Assembly (NCBI RefSeq): GCF_016583905.1
Contig: NZ_NRRY01000043.1
Location: forward strand, 1-45,200
Direction: 5' to 3'
Origin: Lamprobacter modestohalophilus
GTDB taxonomy: Bacteria; Pseudomonadota; Gammaproteobacteria; Chromatiales; Chromatiaceae
Length of the DNA: 45,200 nt
Position numbers and translations under genes: made by a program. Below the pieces are notes generated by a model. It searched no databases, was not told where the DNA came from, and was given only the letters and a program-made list of their open reading frames with translations. Below are positions 45,017-45,200 of this stretch, piece after piece. Position 1 is the first letter of the stretch; every line of letters begins with the position of its first letter.

Positions 45017-45200
45017 TTGAAGCGCAAAGTTTATCTTGAAACTTCCGTCATCAGTTATTTGACTTCGCGGCCAAGTAAAACCATTATCGGTGCCGCTCAC
45101 CAACAAATAACCTCAGCATGGTGGGATAAACGATATGACTATGAGTTATTCCTGTCAGAACTGGTGTTGCGTGAATGTGCTGGTGGCGATTCTGCCGCCG
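45017..45200 (+). CDS. PIN-domain protein, VapC-like toxin (partial)
   Basis: Probable RNase toxin of a type II toxin-antitoxin pair. The first 61 codons are visible: MKRKVYLETSVISYLTSRPSK holds the first acidic residue of the PIN active site in the family's E-T-S-V-I-S-Y variant. It continues HQQITSAWWDKRYDYELFLSELVLREC, with the second conserved acid in LRE. The TTG at 45017 has GGAG 8 bases upstream; GTG at 44990 is an alternative inside the attC end. It starts 29 bp after the attC site, so any antitoxin gene must lie downstream, outside the window. Cassette-borne toxins of this kind are known to stabilise arrays. Confidence 0.8.
   Translation, partial: MKRKVYLETSVISYLTSRPSKTIIGAAHQQITSAWWDKRYDYELFLSELVLRECAGGDSAA

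Overview
The window is a GC-rich (about 63-65 %) gammaproteobacterial chromosome segment, most likely from a purple sulfur bacterium (Chromatiaceae). The best single clue is the 2[4Fe-4S] ferredoxin at 21268-21522, which as I remember it is nearly residue-for-residue the Allochromatium vinosum type. The gene orders ftsY-ftsE-ftsX-rpoH, M16-M16-rsmD-coaD-fdx and tpiA-secG-tRNA-Leu-nuoA..N are classic gammaproteobacterial synteny. This is family knowledge and memory, not a search.

Layout. 1-1100: the tail of an unknown gene, then fabI on the minus strand. 1174-8119: a four-gene peptide-type ABC importer (lipoprotein binding protein, two permeases, one fused double ATPase). 8310-12343: accessory genes, namely a two-helix membrane protein, a large P-loop ATPase, a minus-strand pair (small lipoprotein plus Cys-rich secreted protein) and an ABM-type monooxygenase. 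12638-16682 (minus): rpoH and the ftsY-ftsE-ftsX cell-division/SRP cluster. 16817-25872: two M16 peptidase-family genes, rsmD, coaD, ferredoxin, gamma-glutamyltransferase, a CoA-binding protein, smpB, tpiA and secG. 26028-26112: tRNA-Leu(GAG). 26305-41372: a complete 14-gene NADH dehydrogenase (complex I) operon with its own sigma70-like promoter. 41526-42518 (minus): a PfkB/adenosine-kinase-type sugar kinase.

The right end is different. 42550-43520 holds three truncated genes in a row (Uma2-type, DUF457/YdjM-type and an SNase tail), followed by about 0.5 kb without genes. From 43979 the base composition drops to roughly 40 % GC. An FkbM-type methyltransferase there is bounded by an integron core site (GTTAGGC) and by a convincing attC hairpin (44896-44988). 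It is followed at once by a PIN-domain (VapC-like) toxin gene that runs off the window. I read this as the edge of a chromosomal integron cassette array, or a CALIN. No integrase is in the window.

The least explained signal is a 55-bp dispersed repeat found three times without gaps (1034-1088 +, 12340-12394 -, 35155-35209 +; 43-50 of 55 positions identical to the first copy). One copy supplies the stop codon of a gene and another sits inside the complex I operon between nuoI and nuoJ.
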